Origin: DASQMT01 sp963839615
GTDB lineage: Bacteria > Actinomycetota > Thermoleophilia > Solirubrobacterales > Solirubrobacteraceae
NCBI GenBank assembly: GCA_963839615.1
Contig: CAWIVY010000010.1
Location: 496,001 to 560,000, forward strand
Length of the DNA stretch: 64,000 bases
Reading direction: 5' to 3'
The notes below the pieces were generated by a model. That model had not been told where the DNA came from and did no database searches. It saw only the letters and a list, made by a program, of their open reading frames with translations. This document shows positions 39,564-50,533 of the stretch, piece after piece. Numbering within the stretch: position 1 is the stretch's first letter; each line of letters starts with the position of its first letter. The position numbers and the translations under genes were made by a program.

Positions 39564-41807
39564 ATGGGCAAGACCCTTGTCATCGCCGAGAAGCCGTCCG
39601 TCGGCCGCGATCTGGCGCGCGTGCTCCCCGGCGCGTTCCAGAAGCACGAGGGCTACCTCGAGACGGACGAGCACATCATGACCTGGGCCGTCGGGCACCT
39701 CGTGCAGCTCGCCGAGCCCGACGAGTACGACGCGAAGTTCAAGAAGTGGCGCATGGCGGACCTGCCGATCGTCCCGGACGCCTTCAAGCTCGTGGTTCGG
39801 GACGAGCGCTCGAAGAAGCAGATGAGCGTGATCACCAAGCTGCTCAAGCGTGACGACGTCGACCAGGTCGTCAACGCCTGCGACGCCGGCCGCGAGGGCG
39901 AGCTGATCTTTGCCTGGACGTTCGAGAAGGCGAACGCGAAGAAGCCCGTCGAGCGGCTCTGGCTGTCCTCGATGACCACGGCGGCGATCAAGAGCGCGCT
40001 GGCGGACCTGCGGCCACGCTCGGACTTCGCGCGCCTGGAGGAGGCCGCTCGCTCCCGCTCGGAGGCGGATTGGATCGTCGGCATGAACGCGACGCGCGCG
40101 GCGACGATCCGCCTGCGCTCCTCGTTCGACGGCGCCGTCTCGCTCGGGCGCGTGCAGACCCCGACGCTCGCGCTGATCGCCCGGCGCGAGGAGGAGATCC
40201 GCGCCTTCAAGCCCGAGGCCTACTGGCTCGTCGACGCGATCTTCGAGCCGACGTCCGGCGAGCCCGGCCGGCGCTACTCGGGCCGCTATCACGCCGGTGC
40301 GCAGCCGCGCCTCAAGACCGCCGCCGAGGCGGAGGCCGTCGTCGCCGCCGTGCGCGGCCAGGCCGGCGAGATCACCAAGCTCGAGAAGTCGACGAAGAAG
40401 GAGCGGGCCCCGCTCCTGTACGACCTCACCACGCTCCAGCGCGAGGCCAACACGCGCTTCGGGTTCTCCGCGCGGCGCACGCTCTCGGCCGCCCAGCGGC
40501 TCTACGAGGAGCACAAGGCGCTGACCTACCCGCGCACCAACTCGCGCTTCCTGACCGGTGACATGGCCGGCGAGATCAAGCCGACCGCTGCGCTCGTCGG
40601 CAAGCAGCGCGAGTACGCGCGCGCCGCCGCCTACGTCACCGGGCTCGACACGCTCCCGCTCGGCCGCGTGGTCAACGACGCGAAGGTCACCGACCACCAC
40701 GCGATCATCCCGACCCGGACCGAGCACCAGCCCGGCAAGATGTCCGACGACGACCGCCGGATCTACGACATGGTCGTGCGGCGGTTCCTCGCCGCCTTCC
40801 ACCCCGAGGCCGTGTTCGAGAACACGCGCCTGGAGACGACGGTCGCGGACCACGTCTTCCGCACGCGCGGCCGGGTGCTCGTCGTGCCGGGCTGGCGCGG
40901 GGTCTACGGCGAGGGCTTCGAGGACCGCTCGGCGACCGACGACGACGAGATCGCCGACCAGGCGCTGCCGAAGGTCGAGCAGGGCGAGCCGGTCGACACG
41001 CGCGAGGTCGGCGCGGAGGAGAAGGAGACCAAGCCGCCGCGGCGCTACTCCGACGCGTCGCTGCTCGCGGCGATGGAGACCGCCGGCAAGCTCGTCGACG
41101 ACGACGAGATGCGCGAGGCGATGAAGGACTCCGGGATCGGCACGCCGGCGACGCGCGCCGCCATCATCGAGCGGCTGATCGACGTCGCCTACATCGAGCG
41201 CGAGGCGCGCTCGCTCGTCTGCACCGAGAAGGGCCTGAACGTGATCCGGCTGCTCGACGGGCATGCGCTGACGCTGCCGGAGCTGACGGGCGACTGGGAG
41301 CACCGGCTGGGCCGGATCGAGCACGGCGAGGAGACGCGCGAGCGCTTCATGCGCGACATCGCCGAGTTCGCCCGCGGCACCGTCGTCGAGCTCGACGCGA
41401 AGCTCAAGGAGGTCCGCATCCCGCGGGCCAACCTCGGCCCGTGCCCGGTCTGCGGCCATGACATCGTCGAGAACCGCAAGGGCTTCTCGTGCTGGTCGCG
41501 CGAGGATCCCGGCTGCGGCTTCGTGATCTGGAAGAGCAAGGCGGGCAAGACGCTGCCGATGGCCGTCGCGAAGGAGCTGATCACCACCGGGCGCACAGCC
41601 AAGGCGGTGACCGGCTTCAAGGGACGCTCGGGCAAGTCCTTCCGCGCGCGGCTCGCGCTGCAGCAGTCCGAGGAGGGCAAGTGGCGCGTCGAGTTCGACG
41701 AGCCGTGGGCGCGCGAGGGCGCCAAGCCGCCCGAGGGCGAGGACTCGGGCGCCGGCGCGGCGACGGCCGAGACGCCCGCGACCGACGCTCAGGCCGAGGC
41801 TGCCTGA
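39564..41807 (+). CDS. topB: DNA topoisomerase III (type IA)
   Basis: Predicted 747-residue type IA topoisomerase. The TOPRIM domain begins MGKTLVIAEKPSVGRDLAR and carries ACDAGREGELIF; the catalytic Tyr322 is in ALTYPRTNSRFL; SLGRVQTPTLALI is diagnostic of TopB. A C-terminal zinc-ribbon (CPVCGHDI...CWSREDPGCGF, about residues 627-655) and a topoisomerase C-terminal repeat (KAVTGFKGRSGKSFRARLAL) are added. The protein relaxes or decatenates single-stranded regions. TACCCT ends 9 nt before the ATG, suggesting leaderless expression. Confidence 0.94.
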   Translation: MGKTLVIAEKPSVGRDLARVLPGAFQKHEGYLETDEHIMTWAVGHLVQLAEPDEYDAKFKKWRMADLPIVPDAFKLVVRDERSKKQMSVITKLLKRDDVDQVVNACDAGREGELIFAWTFEKANAKKPVERLWLSSMTTAAIKSALADLRPRSDFARLEEAARSRSEADWIVGMNATRAATIRLRSSFDGAVSLGRVQTPTLALIARREEEIRAFKPEAYWLVDAIFEPTSGEPGRRYSGRYHAGAQPRLKTAAEAEAVVAAVRGQAGEITKLEKSTKKERAPLLYDLTTLQREANTRFGFSARRTLSAAQRLYEEHKALTYPRTNSRFLTGDMAGEIKPTAALVGKQREYARAAAYVTGLDTLPLGRVVNDAKVTDHHAIIPTRTEHQPGKMSDDDRRIYDMVVRRFLAAFHPEAVFENTRLETTVADHVFRTRGRVLVVPGWRGVYGEGFEDRSATDDDEIADQALPKVEQGEPVDTREVGAEEKETKPPRRYSDASLLAAMETAGKLVDDDEMREAMKDSGIGTPATRAAIIERLIDVAYIEREARSLVCTEKGLNVIRLLDGHALTLPELTGDWEHRLGRIEHGEETRERFMRDIAEFARGTVVELDAKLKEVRIPRANLGPCPVCGHDIVENRKGFSCWSREDPGCGFVIWKSKAGKTLPMAVAKELITTGRTAKAVTGFKGRSGKSFRARLALQQSEEGKWRVEFDEPWAREGAKPPEGEDSGAGAATAETPATDAQAEAA

Positions 41808-42049
41808 GCCGCTGCGCCGCGGCGGCGCGCGGCGCTCCAGAGCACGCGCACGACCTCGATGACGAGGCCCAGCGTGCCGTGCCGGCGCGGGACGGCCACG
41901 CGCAGCTCCGCCGCGACCTCGGGGACGGCATGACCGTGCTCCCGCGTCCACGCCACGTGGAGCTCGCCGCTGTCGATCTGCTCGGCGATCTGGCCGGCGA
42001 GGACGAGGTCGGCATCGGTGTGCGCGGCGGGCAGGTACAGCTGGGGCAT
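41789..42049 (-). CDS. Small hypothetical protein, 86 residues
   Basis: Predicted 86-residue protein overlapping the topB 3' end by 19 nt on the other strand. MPQLYLPAAHTDADLVLAGQ is followed by SGELHVAWTREHGHAVPEVA and a basic C-terminus (VLWSAARRRG). The ribosome-binding-like GGGAGGA lies 4 nt before the ATG, supporting a real gene. No domain recognised. Confidence 0.5.
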   Translation of the reverse strand: MPQLYLPAAHTDADLVLAGQIAEQIDSGELHVAWTREHGHAVPEVAAELRVAVPRRHGTLGLVIEVVRVLWSAARRRGAAAQAASA

Positions 42050-42158
42050 GGCTCCTCCCTGGAAACGGTGCTCTGGAGCGGGTAACGGCCGCCGCGGGCT
42101 CGAGCTTTAGCCCTCGCGGCGTCAGATGTCCGGGCGGGCAGCGACCCTTATCGGTTCG

Positions 42159-45111
42159 ATGTCGCTCACCCTGATCACCGGTCCCGCGAACGCCGCGAAG
42201 GCGGGCGCCGTGCTCGAGCGCCTGAGCGCGGCGATCCGGCACGATCCGCTGCTCGTGGTCCCGACCGCGGCCGACGTCGAGCACTACCAGCGCGAGCTGG
42301 CCTCCTCCGGGGTCGTGTTCGGCGTCGAGGTGCTGACGTTCGCGCGCCTCGTGGGCGAGATCGCGCGCCGCGCGGGGCTCGAGGCGCGACCGCTCGGCCG
42401 GGTGGCGCGCGAGCGCGTCGTCCGCGCCGCGATCGCCGGCGTGCCGCTGAGCGCGCTCGCGCGCTCGGCCGCGACCCCGGGCTTCGCCGCCGCGGCGGGC
42501 GCGCTCTTCGCCGAGCTCCAGCGTTCCCTCGTCACGCCCGCGCGCTTCACCTCGGCGCTGCGCGCGTGGGCGGCCGGCAACGGGCGCGCCACCTACGCGA
42601 GCGAGCTGGGTGCGCTCTACTCGGCCTACCGGCGCCGGCTCGAGCGGCTCGGCCGTCCCGACCAGGAGGGCTATGCGTGGGCCGCGCTCGACGCGCTGCG
42701 CGCCGCCCCCGCCTCGTGGGGCGGCCGGCCGGTGTTCCTGTACGGCTTCGACGACCTGACCCCGATCCAGCGCGACGCCGTCGAGACGCTCGTCGGCCAC
42801 GCCGGGGTCGACGTGCTCGTCGCGCTCCCGTACGAGCCCGGCCGCGTCGCGTTCGCCGGCCGCGCCGCCACGGTGGAGGAGCTGCGGCCGCTCGCGGACG
42901 TGGTCGCGCTGCGCGAGCGCTCGGAGTACTACGCCGCGTCGGCGCGCCCCGCACTGCACCACCTGGAGCGCTCGCTGTTCGAGCCCGGCCGGGACAGGCT
43001 CCCGCCGAACGGGGCGGTGCGGCTGCTGGAGGCCGGCGGCGAGCGCGCCGAGGCCGAGCTCGTCGGCGCCGCGGTGCTCGAGCTGATGCGCCAGGGGATC
43101 GAGCCGTCCGACATCGCCGTGCTGCTGCGCGGCGACTCCGGCACGACCGCGCTGTTCGCGCAGATCCTCGCTGGCTACGGCATCCCCGTCAGCCACGACC
43201 GCCGCGTGCCGTTCGCCCGCACGAGACTCGGCGCCGGTGTCCTGGCGGGCGCGCGGGCCGCGCTCCCCGGCGGCGAGGCGGCGGACCTGCTCACCTGGCT
43301 GCGCACGCCCGGCCGGCTCGCCGATCCCGCGCCGGCCGACGCACTCGAGGTGCGCGTGCGCCGCGGGGAGCTGCGGGGCGCGCGCGCCGCCCGTTCCGTG
43401 TGGGAGTCGCGCCTGGGTGGCCCGCCGCTCGTGGAGCTCGACCGGCTCGCCGCCGCGGCCGCCGAGGGCGCCGAGCAGCTGCTGCGCGCGCTCGAGGCCG
43501 AGGCCGACGCGATCTGGACCGCGCCGCACCGCCGCCGTGCCGACGTGCTCGCGGTCGAGGAGCTGGCCGACGCGCGCGTCGCCGCCGACATGCGGTCGGC
43601 CGTGGCCGAGCTGGCCGGCCTGGCGGCCGCCGACGCGGAGCTCGTGGGCGGCCCGCACGAGATCCTCGAGGCGCTCGGCGCCGTCGAGGTCCGCGAGCCC
43701 ACCTCGATCGCGGGTCTCGGATCGCCGGCGCGGGGCGCCCCGCCCGCCGGCGTCCTGCTTGCGGACCCGCTCGCGATCCGCGCACGGCGCTTCCGGGCGG
43801 TCTTCGTCTGCGGGCTCCAGGACGGGGAGTTCCCGCGCCGGCCCGTCCCGGAGCCGTTCCTCGCGGACGAGGACCGGCGCGGGCTGATGGCTGCATCCGG
43901 CCTGCGGCTGCCGCTGCACGAGGACGTGCTCGATCGCGAGCGGTCGCTCTTCTACGCGGCGGTCTCGCGGCCCGAGGACGTGCTGTTCCTCTCCTGGTGC
44001 TCGTCGGACGAGGAGGGCGCCCCGCTCGCGCCCTCCGCGTTCCTGGACGACGTCCGCGCGCTGTTCACCGAGGATCTCTGGGAGCTGCGCGGCACGCGGC
44101 TGCTCGCGGACGTCACCTGGGCACCGCGGGACGCGCCGACGCCGCACGAGCTGCGGCGCGCCTACGCGGCAGCGCAATCCGCGCCCGAGCCCGCGCCGCT
44201 GGGCGCGCCGGCGACGCCCGCGGTGCTCGGGCTGCTCGCCGCGCGCGAGACCGAGCCGGCACGCGGGCTCGAGTCGTTCGCCGGCTGCGGCGTGAGCTGG
44301 CTGGTCGAGCAGCTGCTGCGGCCCCGCCGCACCGAGCCCGACCCCGAGCCGATGCGGCGCGGCGCGCTCGCGCACGCCGTGCTCGAGCGCACGCTCGAGC
44401 TGTTGCGCGAGCGCACCGGCTCGGCGCGGATCGTGCCGGAGCGGCTCGACGCCGCGCTCGAGGCGCTCCAGCAGAGCCTCGCCGAGCGGGCGGGCGGCGC
44501 GGAGCCCGCGCGCCGCCGCGTCGTGCTGCGCGGTCTCGAGGCCGATCTGGAGCGCTACCTGCGCACGGAGGCGGAGTGCGGCGCCGGCTACGAGCCGACG
44601 GAGCTCGAGTGGTCGTTCGGCCGCCCGGACGATGCCCACGGGCCGCTCGCGCTCGGCGGCGACGGCGGCATGGTGACCGGCCGCGTCGACCGGGTGGACA
44701 TCGGCCCGGGCGGCGCCGCGATCGTGCGCGACTACAAGGGCCGCACCGTCGTCGGCGGCGTGAAGTGGGCCGACGCGCTCCAGCTCCAGGTCGCGCTCTA
44801 CCTGCTCGCCGTCCGCGACCTGCTCGGCCACGAGCCGGTCGCCGGCCTCTACCAGCCGCTCGTGGGCCGCAAGCTCGGCGCGCGCGGGCTCGTCCGCGAC
44901 GACGTCCCGGGCTCCTACACGCGGACCGACGTCGTCGACGGCGACGCCTTCGGCGTCGCGCTCGAGGACGCGCGCGAGCTCGCCGCGCGCACCGCGGCCG
45001 ACCTGCACGCGGGCCGGCTGGAGCCGTGTCCCGAGCGCTGCTCGAGCCGCGGCTGCCGGCTACCCCGGCATCTGCCGCGCCGGCGAGCCGCGCGCGGAGG
45101 CGCCGGCGTGA
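42159..45111 (+). CDS. addB: AddB-type helicase-nuclease subunit, frameshifted near its end
   Basis: About 984 codons once one shift is corrected. The N-terminal half is a degenerate superfamily-1 helicase fold (SLTLITGPANAAKAGAVLER, no canonical Walker Lys-Ser/Thr). The C-terminal part is a PD-(D/E)xK nuclease: VTGRVDRVDIGPGG then IVRDYKGR (Lys near residue 860). Iron-sulphur cysteines are at about residue 710 and in CPERCSSRGC. The fourth Cys (YPGIC) is found only after a +1 shift at about 45057. The shifted frame ends at TGA 45109-45111, which overlaps the addA GTG. Uncorrected, the frame runs through addA. Confidence 0.8.
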
Positions 45112-48100
45112 TCCGCACGACGAGCGAGCAGCGCGCGGCGATCGCCGATCGCGGCCGGTCGTCGCTGCTCGCCGCCGGCGCAGGCTCGGGCAAGACGGCG
45201 GTCATGGTCGAGCGCTTCGCCGAGGCGGTGCTTCACGACGGCGTCGCCGTCGGGTCGATCCTCACGCTCACGTTCACCGACAAGGCCGCGGCCGAGCTGC
45301 GCGAGCGGATCCGGAGGCGGTTCGGTGAGCTCGGCGAGCCCGAGCACGCACGCGCGGTCGACGCGGCGTGGATCGGCACGATCCACGGTTTCTGCGCGCG
45401 GGTGCTGCGCAGCCAGCCGCTGGCGGCCGGCCTGGACCCGCGCTTCACCGTGCTCGACGAGGCTGCGGCGCGACGCCTGGCGACCGCCGCGTTCGAGATC
45501 GCGCTGGAGGACTGGACGCGCGCGTGGGGAGCGCCCGCGGTCGATCTCGCCGCCGCCTACGGGCGCGACCTCGAGCCGATGGTCACGCGTGCGTACTCGA
45601 CCCTGCGCAGCCGCGGCGCGACCCAGCCGAGGCTGCGCCTGCCGCCGGAGGTCGCCGCGCCGGATCCGTCGCAGCTCGCCGCGGCGGCGCTTCGCGCCGC
45701 CGCCGGCATGGGCAAGGCGCCGGCAGGCGCCCGTGTGACCGCCGCGCTCGAGGCGCTCGAGGCCTGCCGGCGCCTCACGGCCGGCAGCGGGCCGCCGCCG
45801 CTGCCCGGCGCGCTCGACGCGGCGCGGCTGCCGACCGGCGCGAAGGCGCTCGAGCACGACGACTGCGTCGCCTACCGCGAGCAGTGGGAGGCCTACCGCG
45901 CCGCCTGCGCGGACCATCACGCCCGCCCGTCGCTCGTGCTGATAGACGCGCTGCTCGACCGCTTCGGCAGCGCCTACGCCGATGCCAAGGCGGCCCGGGC
46001 GGGCGTCGACTTCGAGGACCTCGAGCTGCGCGTGCGCGACCTGCTCGCCGGTGACGCCGCGCTGCGCGCGCACTGGGCGGAGCGCTTCGCGCTGATCATG
46101 ATCGACGAGTTCCAGGACACGAACCGGCTCCAGCTCGAGCTGCTCGAGGCGCTGGAGCGAGGCAACCTGTTCGCCGTCGGCGACGAGTCGCAGTCGATCT
46201 ACGGCTTCCGCCATGCCGACGTCGGCATCTTCCGTGCGCGGCGGGCGGCACTCGGCGCCGACGCCGTGCGCGGACTGACCGTCAACTTCCGCTCCCGGCA
46301 CGAGATCCTCGACGTCGTCAACGCGGCGTTCGCGCCGCTGCTGGGATCGGGGTTCACGGCGCTAGTGGCGGGCCGCGGGCCCGACGAGCTGCGGCTGTTC
46401 GCGCCCGACCCTCCGGAGGAGCCGCGCGTCGAGCTGCTGGCCTGCGAGACGTCGGGATGGGAGGAACGCGAGGCGGAGCTCGGGCTCGCGGGCCTCGCGG
46501 CGCAGCCCTGGCGCCGGGCCGAGGCCCGGGCCGTCGCGGCGCGGCTGCGCGCGGAGGTCGACGACGCCGGCCGCGCCCTGCACGACCTCGTCGTGCTCGT
46601 GCGCGCGACGAGCTCGCTGCGCCTGTACGAGCAGGCGCTGGAGGAGCAGGGCCTGCCCACCTATGTCGTCGGCGGCCGCGGCTACTGGTCGCAGGAGCAG
46701 GTCCGCGACGGCATCGCGTACCTCTCGCTGCTGGCCAACCCGCACGACGAGGCGGCGCTCTACGCGGCGCTCTCCTCGCCGTTCTGCGGCGTCGGCACCG
46801 ACGCACTCGTGCTGCTCTCCGAGGCCGGCCGGACCGGCGGCGAAGGGGCCTGGGCCGCGCTCCGCCAGGCGGCGGGCGATCCCGGCTGCTGGCTTGCCGA
46901 CCTGCCCGCGGACGAGAGCGGACGGCTCGTCGCGTTCGCACGCTTCGCCGCCGGCGAGCGGCTGCGGGCAGAGCGGCTGGGGGTCGAGGTGCTGCTCGAG
47001 CGGGCGATCGCGACGACGGGCTACGACCTCGCGATCCTCGCGCGCGCCGGCGGCGACCGCCGGCTGGCGAACCTGCGCAAGCTGATGCGCCTGGCGCGCG
47101 AGTACGAACGCTCGGAGGGGCGCGACCTGCGCGGCTTCCTCACCTATGCCGTCGGCCAGGACCTCGCCGAGGCGCGCGAGGGCGAGGCGGCGCTCGAGTC
47201 CGAGGGGCTCGACGCGGTGCGGCTGATGACGATCCACCGGGCGAAGGGGCTCGAGTTCCCGGTCGTATGCGTGGCCGACCTCGGCCGCGCGGGCATGACC
47301 GCGCGCGAGCGGCTCCTGATCGCCCCCGACGGGACCGCCGGGCTGAAGTTCGCGACGCTGGCCGGCGGCGACCCCGTGCCCGCGCTCGGCCACGACCGGA
47401 TCGCGGATCAACTCGCCGCGGCCGAGGCCGCCGAGGAGCGCCGGCTCCTCTACGTGGCCGCGACGCGCGCCGAGGAGCGGCTGATCCTGTCGGGCGGCGT
47501 CGACACCGCCAGGTGGCCGGCGCCGCGCCCGGGCGGCCCGCCGATCGCCTGGCTGGCGCCGGCGCTGCTCGGCGACCCCGCAGCGGTGCTCGTCGGCGAG
47601 CCGGCCGTCGCCGCCTGCGGCGCCGGGGCGGTCGCCGCGCAGCTCGTGACCGCCGGCAACCTGCCCATGGAAGCGGCTGCTCCGGTCGCGCGCAAGCGCA
47701 GTCCCGGCGCCGGGACCGCGCTGCCCGTCGAGCCGAAGGTGATCCCCTCCGCGGGCCGGCCGCAGCCGGCCCAGCGCCGGCTGTCGTACTCGTCGCTGCA
47801 GGACTACGCGCGCTGCTCGTACCGCTTCTACCTCTCGCGCGTACTCGGCCTGCCGCGGGTCGCGCCGCCGCCCGACGAGGAGGAAGCGGCGGCGGCCGCC
47901 ACGGAGGTCGCGCCGCTCGAGGGGCGCATCCGCGGCACGCTCGTGCACCAGCTGCTCGAGCAGATCGACTTCGCCCGGCCGGCGCCGCCGGACGACGAGC
48001 AGGTGCGCGCGCTGGCGGCATCGCTCGGAATCGAGCTCGAGCCCTTCCATGTCGAGGACATCCGCGCCCAGGTCGCCGCGTTCGGCGCATCGCCGCTGTG

Positions 48101-48636
48101 TGCGCGGCTCGCAGACGCGAGCGACGTGCGGCGCGAGGCGGGCTTCGCGTTCGAGCTCTCGCCCGGGGGAGGCGGCCCGCTCGTGTCGGGCTTCGTCGAC
48201 GTCCTCGCGCGCGAGCGCGACGGCACGGTCCTGATCGTCGACTACAAGACCGACCGGCTCGGCGAGGAGAGCCCGGCCGCGCTCGTCGAACGCTCCTACA
48301 CGACCCAGCGCATGGTCTACGCGCTCGCTGCGCTGCGCGGCGACGCGGCCGCGCGTCGAGGTCGCCTACGCGCTGCTCGAGCGTCCCGCGGAGCCGGTCG
48401 CCGCAACCTTCGGCGAGGCCGACGCGCCGGCGCTGGCTGACGCGCTGCTCGACCTGGCCGCCGGTGTGCTCGCCGAGGAGTGGCCCGTGGCCGAGCACCC
48501 GCACCGCGAGCTCTGCGGCGACTGCCCGGGCCGGCGCTCGCTCTGCTCCTGGCCCGAGGCGATGACGCTGCGGCCGGTCGAGGCCGCCTACGAGGACTCC
48601 GCCGGCTCCTTGGCGGGCAGCGGCGGGCCCGCGTAG
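45108..48636 (+). CDS. addA: AddA-type UvrD-like helicase with C-terminal nuclease, frameshifted near its end
   Basis: About 1175 residues after correction. Helicase motifs: Walker A AAGAGSGKTAVMVE, DEFQDTNRLQLELLEA (near 332), GDESQSIYGFRHADVGIF, MTIHRAKGLEFPVV and YVAATRAEERL. The nuclease domain has GFVDVLARERDGTVLIVDYK (Lys near 1045). After GDAA at about 48350 the frame becomes Arg-rich, while the +1 frame gives RVEVAYALLERPAEPVAATF, ends at TAG 48634-48636, and holds CGDCPGRRSLCSW. With YARCSYRFYL these look like iron-sulphur ligands. Works with addB on double-strand breaks. Confidence 0.8.
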
Positions 48637-49545
48637 TCACGCGGCAGCTCCGGCGAGCGGCGCACGTCGATCGCGGCGTTGAGCTCCGCGCCGAACAGCA
48701 GCACGACGTTCGTCAGCCAGAGCCAGACGAGCAGGATCACGGCCGCGGCGAACGCGCCGTATGTCGCCGAGTAGGACGAGAAGCTCGAGACGTAGAGGAA
48801 GAACAGCGCCGAGGCGACGATCCACATCAGCACGCCGAAGACGGCGCCCGGGGGTGATCCACTGGAAGCGCCGCACCTCCACGTTGGGCGCCGCGTAGTA
48901 GACGACCGCGTAGACGAGCATCGCCGAGACGAGCGCCCCGGGCCAGCGCGCATAGCGCCACACGTCCGCTGCGGTGTCGCCGAGCCCGAGCCAGCCGAGC
49001 ACGTCCGAGGCCAGCCCGCCGCCCAGGAAGAGGAGCACGCACGTGATCAGCACGAGCACGATCACGACCAGGGTCCAGAGCAGGTCGTTGGCCTTGCGGC
49101 GGACGAACCCGCGCCCCTCGTCGACCCGCCAGGCCTGGTTCAGGGCGCGTCCGACCGCGCCGAACGCGCCCGAGGCGCTGTTGAGCGCGAGCACGAGCCC
49201 GAACACGAGCGCTGTGATCGCGGTGTCGCGCTGCGACTGCGCGGAGTCGAGCGCGGAGGTGACGGCGTCGACGGTCTCCGAGGGCGCGCCGGCGGACTTC
49301 AGGTAGTCCGTGGTGTCGGGGATCAGCGTCTCCTGGCCGAACAGGCCCAGCAGCGCGACGCCGAACAGCAGCGCCGGGAACAGCGACATCAGCGAGTAGT
49401 ACGTCAGCGCCGCGGCGTGGTCCGACATCTGGTCGGACTGGAAGCGCTTGAACGCCGCCTTGAGGTCGGAGAGGACGAACGGCTTGCCCGGGCGGCCGTC
49501 TTCGACGACCGCCCGGAGCGCGCTTTCGTTCGTCCCCCGTGTCAG
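48588..49545 (-). CDS. YihY/BrkB-family membrane protein, frameshifted
   Basis: Predicted about 318 residues. The first 230 encode FKRFQSDQMSDHAAALTYYS, LFPALLFGVALLGLFG and several membrane spans, clearly YihY (BrkB) family. At FQWITPG the frame turns Arg-rich. The +1 frame resumes GAVFGVLMWIVASALFFLYV and LWLTNVVLLFGAELNAAIDV to TAG at 48588. An extra base lies in a C/G run near 48847-48854. No ATG, GTG or TTG precedes the clearly coding Lys-Pro-Phe region. A CTG at 49545 overlaps the previous stop as CTGA and is the best start guess; the first ATG is 49428. Transport role not established for the family. Confidence 0.75.
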
Positions 49546-49715
49546 AGCCGGTTCCCGCCGCCGAAGCGGCTGCCGAATCCGTAGCCGCCCGTCGGGATGC
49601 CGGCGAGCAGGACGAGCACCGCCGCGATGATCGCGACGATCGCTGGGAGGCCGAGTGCCATGCACAGGAAGTACACGAGCGCTGCCACGAGGACAGCGAT
49701 CAGGATGCCGATCAT
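49542..49715 (-). CDS. Small hydrophobic membrane protein, 57 residues
   Basis: Predicted two-span peptide: IGILIAVLVAALVYFLCMAL, then PAIVAIIAAVLVLLAGIP and a Gly-rich tail GYGFGSRFGGGNRL. It is too short for most gene finders. AAGGAG precedes the start: spacing suits TTG 49721 (5 nt) or ATG 49715 (11 nt). Its stop overlaps the proposed CTG start of the YihY gene by 4 nt, so the two are likely co-translated. No family known to me. Confidence 0.6.
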   Translation of the reverse strand: MIGILIAVLVAALVYFLCMALGLPAIVAIIAAVLVLLAGIPTGGYGFGSRFGGGNRL

Positions 49716-49804
49716 GTTCAAGCACGCTCCTTGCGTGGATGACGGGTGTGTGCTGACCTCGGTTCTTCCCGGCGCAAGCGGTCCGCTAACAGACCCGATC
49801 TCCG

Positions 49805-50419
49805 CTACGTGCGCTTCGGCAGCAGCGCGTGGCCGTCGACGACGGCGATCGCGACGTCGACCACGCGGCGGCTCTGGCCCCGGGCGTGGTCGCGCATGAG
49901 CTCGAACGCTGCGCGCTCGTCGAGGCCGTGACGCTCCATCATGATCCCCTTGGCGCGCTCGATCACCGCCCGGCGCTCGAGCGCCGACTCCAGCTGGTCC
50001 ACCTTGACCTGCAGCTGCGACGCCTCCTCGTAGCGCCGCAGCGCCACCTCGATGGCGCCCTGGACGACCTCGGGCGCCGTCGACTCGATCCAGGCGGAGA
50101 TCCCGCGCTCGGCTGCCCGCGTGACGAACTCGACATCGCCGTCGCGGGTCTGCGCGATCACGGGGCCCGACGCGTACTCCACCGTCTCCTGGATCAGCGC
50201 CAGCGCGTGTTCGTCGTCCTTGTGCACGACCACGATCGCGAGGTCGGGGTCCTCGGTCGAGATCAGGTCGATCGCCTCCGCGACCGAGACCGCGTATGGC
50301 GTGACCTCGTGACCGAGCTCCTCGAGCACGCTCCCGAGGTGGTTGAGCGAGTGCTTGTCCTCATCGGCGATCAGCACACGGAGGTGGCGTCCCGTGCCGG
50401 AGCCGCCCGATGTTGGCAT
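49805..50419 (-). CDS. ANTAR-domain regulator with pseudo-receiver domain
   Basis: Predicted 204-residue RNA-binding antiterminator-type regulator. The N-terminal receiver fold (HLRVLIADEDKHSLNHLGSV) lacks an Asp at the end of strand 3 (DPDLAIVVVHKDD), so ordinary phosphorylation there is unlikely. A coiled coil links to the ANTAR domain (about residues 145-195, RAVIERAKGIMMERHGLDER), which binds dual hexaloop hairpins in nascent RNA. ATG 50419 is preferred; the frame continues to 50461. Divergent from a SigB/F-type sigma gene, hinting at a role in the same stress network. Confidence 0.85.
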   Translation of the reverse strand: MPTSGGSGTGRHLRVLIADEDKHSLNHLGSVLEELGHEVTPYAVSVAEAIDLISTEDPDLAIVVVHKDDEHALALIQETVEYASGPVIAQTRDGDVEFVTRAAERGISAWIESTAPEVVQGAIEVALRRYEEASQLQVKVDQLESALERRAVIERAKGIMMERHGLDERAAFELMRDHARGQSRRVVDVAIAVVDGHALLPKRT

Positions 50420-50533
50420 CAGGACCCCGCGATAGAATTGCCGGCGGTCAGGCCCAGACACCCGCCCGACCTCGTACTGCGCCCCTGCGCCCCGGCGCGC
50501 ACATTCTGGAATGACTGCGTGTTAGTGGGCGTG

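Noticed and set aside
38274..41807. 1177-codon frame joining a protease region to topoisomerase III
   Set aside because: The upstream part is out of frame with the MarP-like gene and Arg-rich; topB starts cleanly at 39564.
39402..45008. 1868-codon open frame on the minus strand
   Set aside because: It is antisense to topB and addB, Arg/Ala/Leu-rich without domains, and arises from high GC with few stops.
42159..48440. Natural AddB-AddA fusion protein
   Set aside because: Intact family-typical ends and a GTGA overlap exist in the +1 frame, making an indel the simpler explanation.
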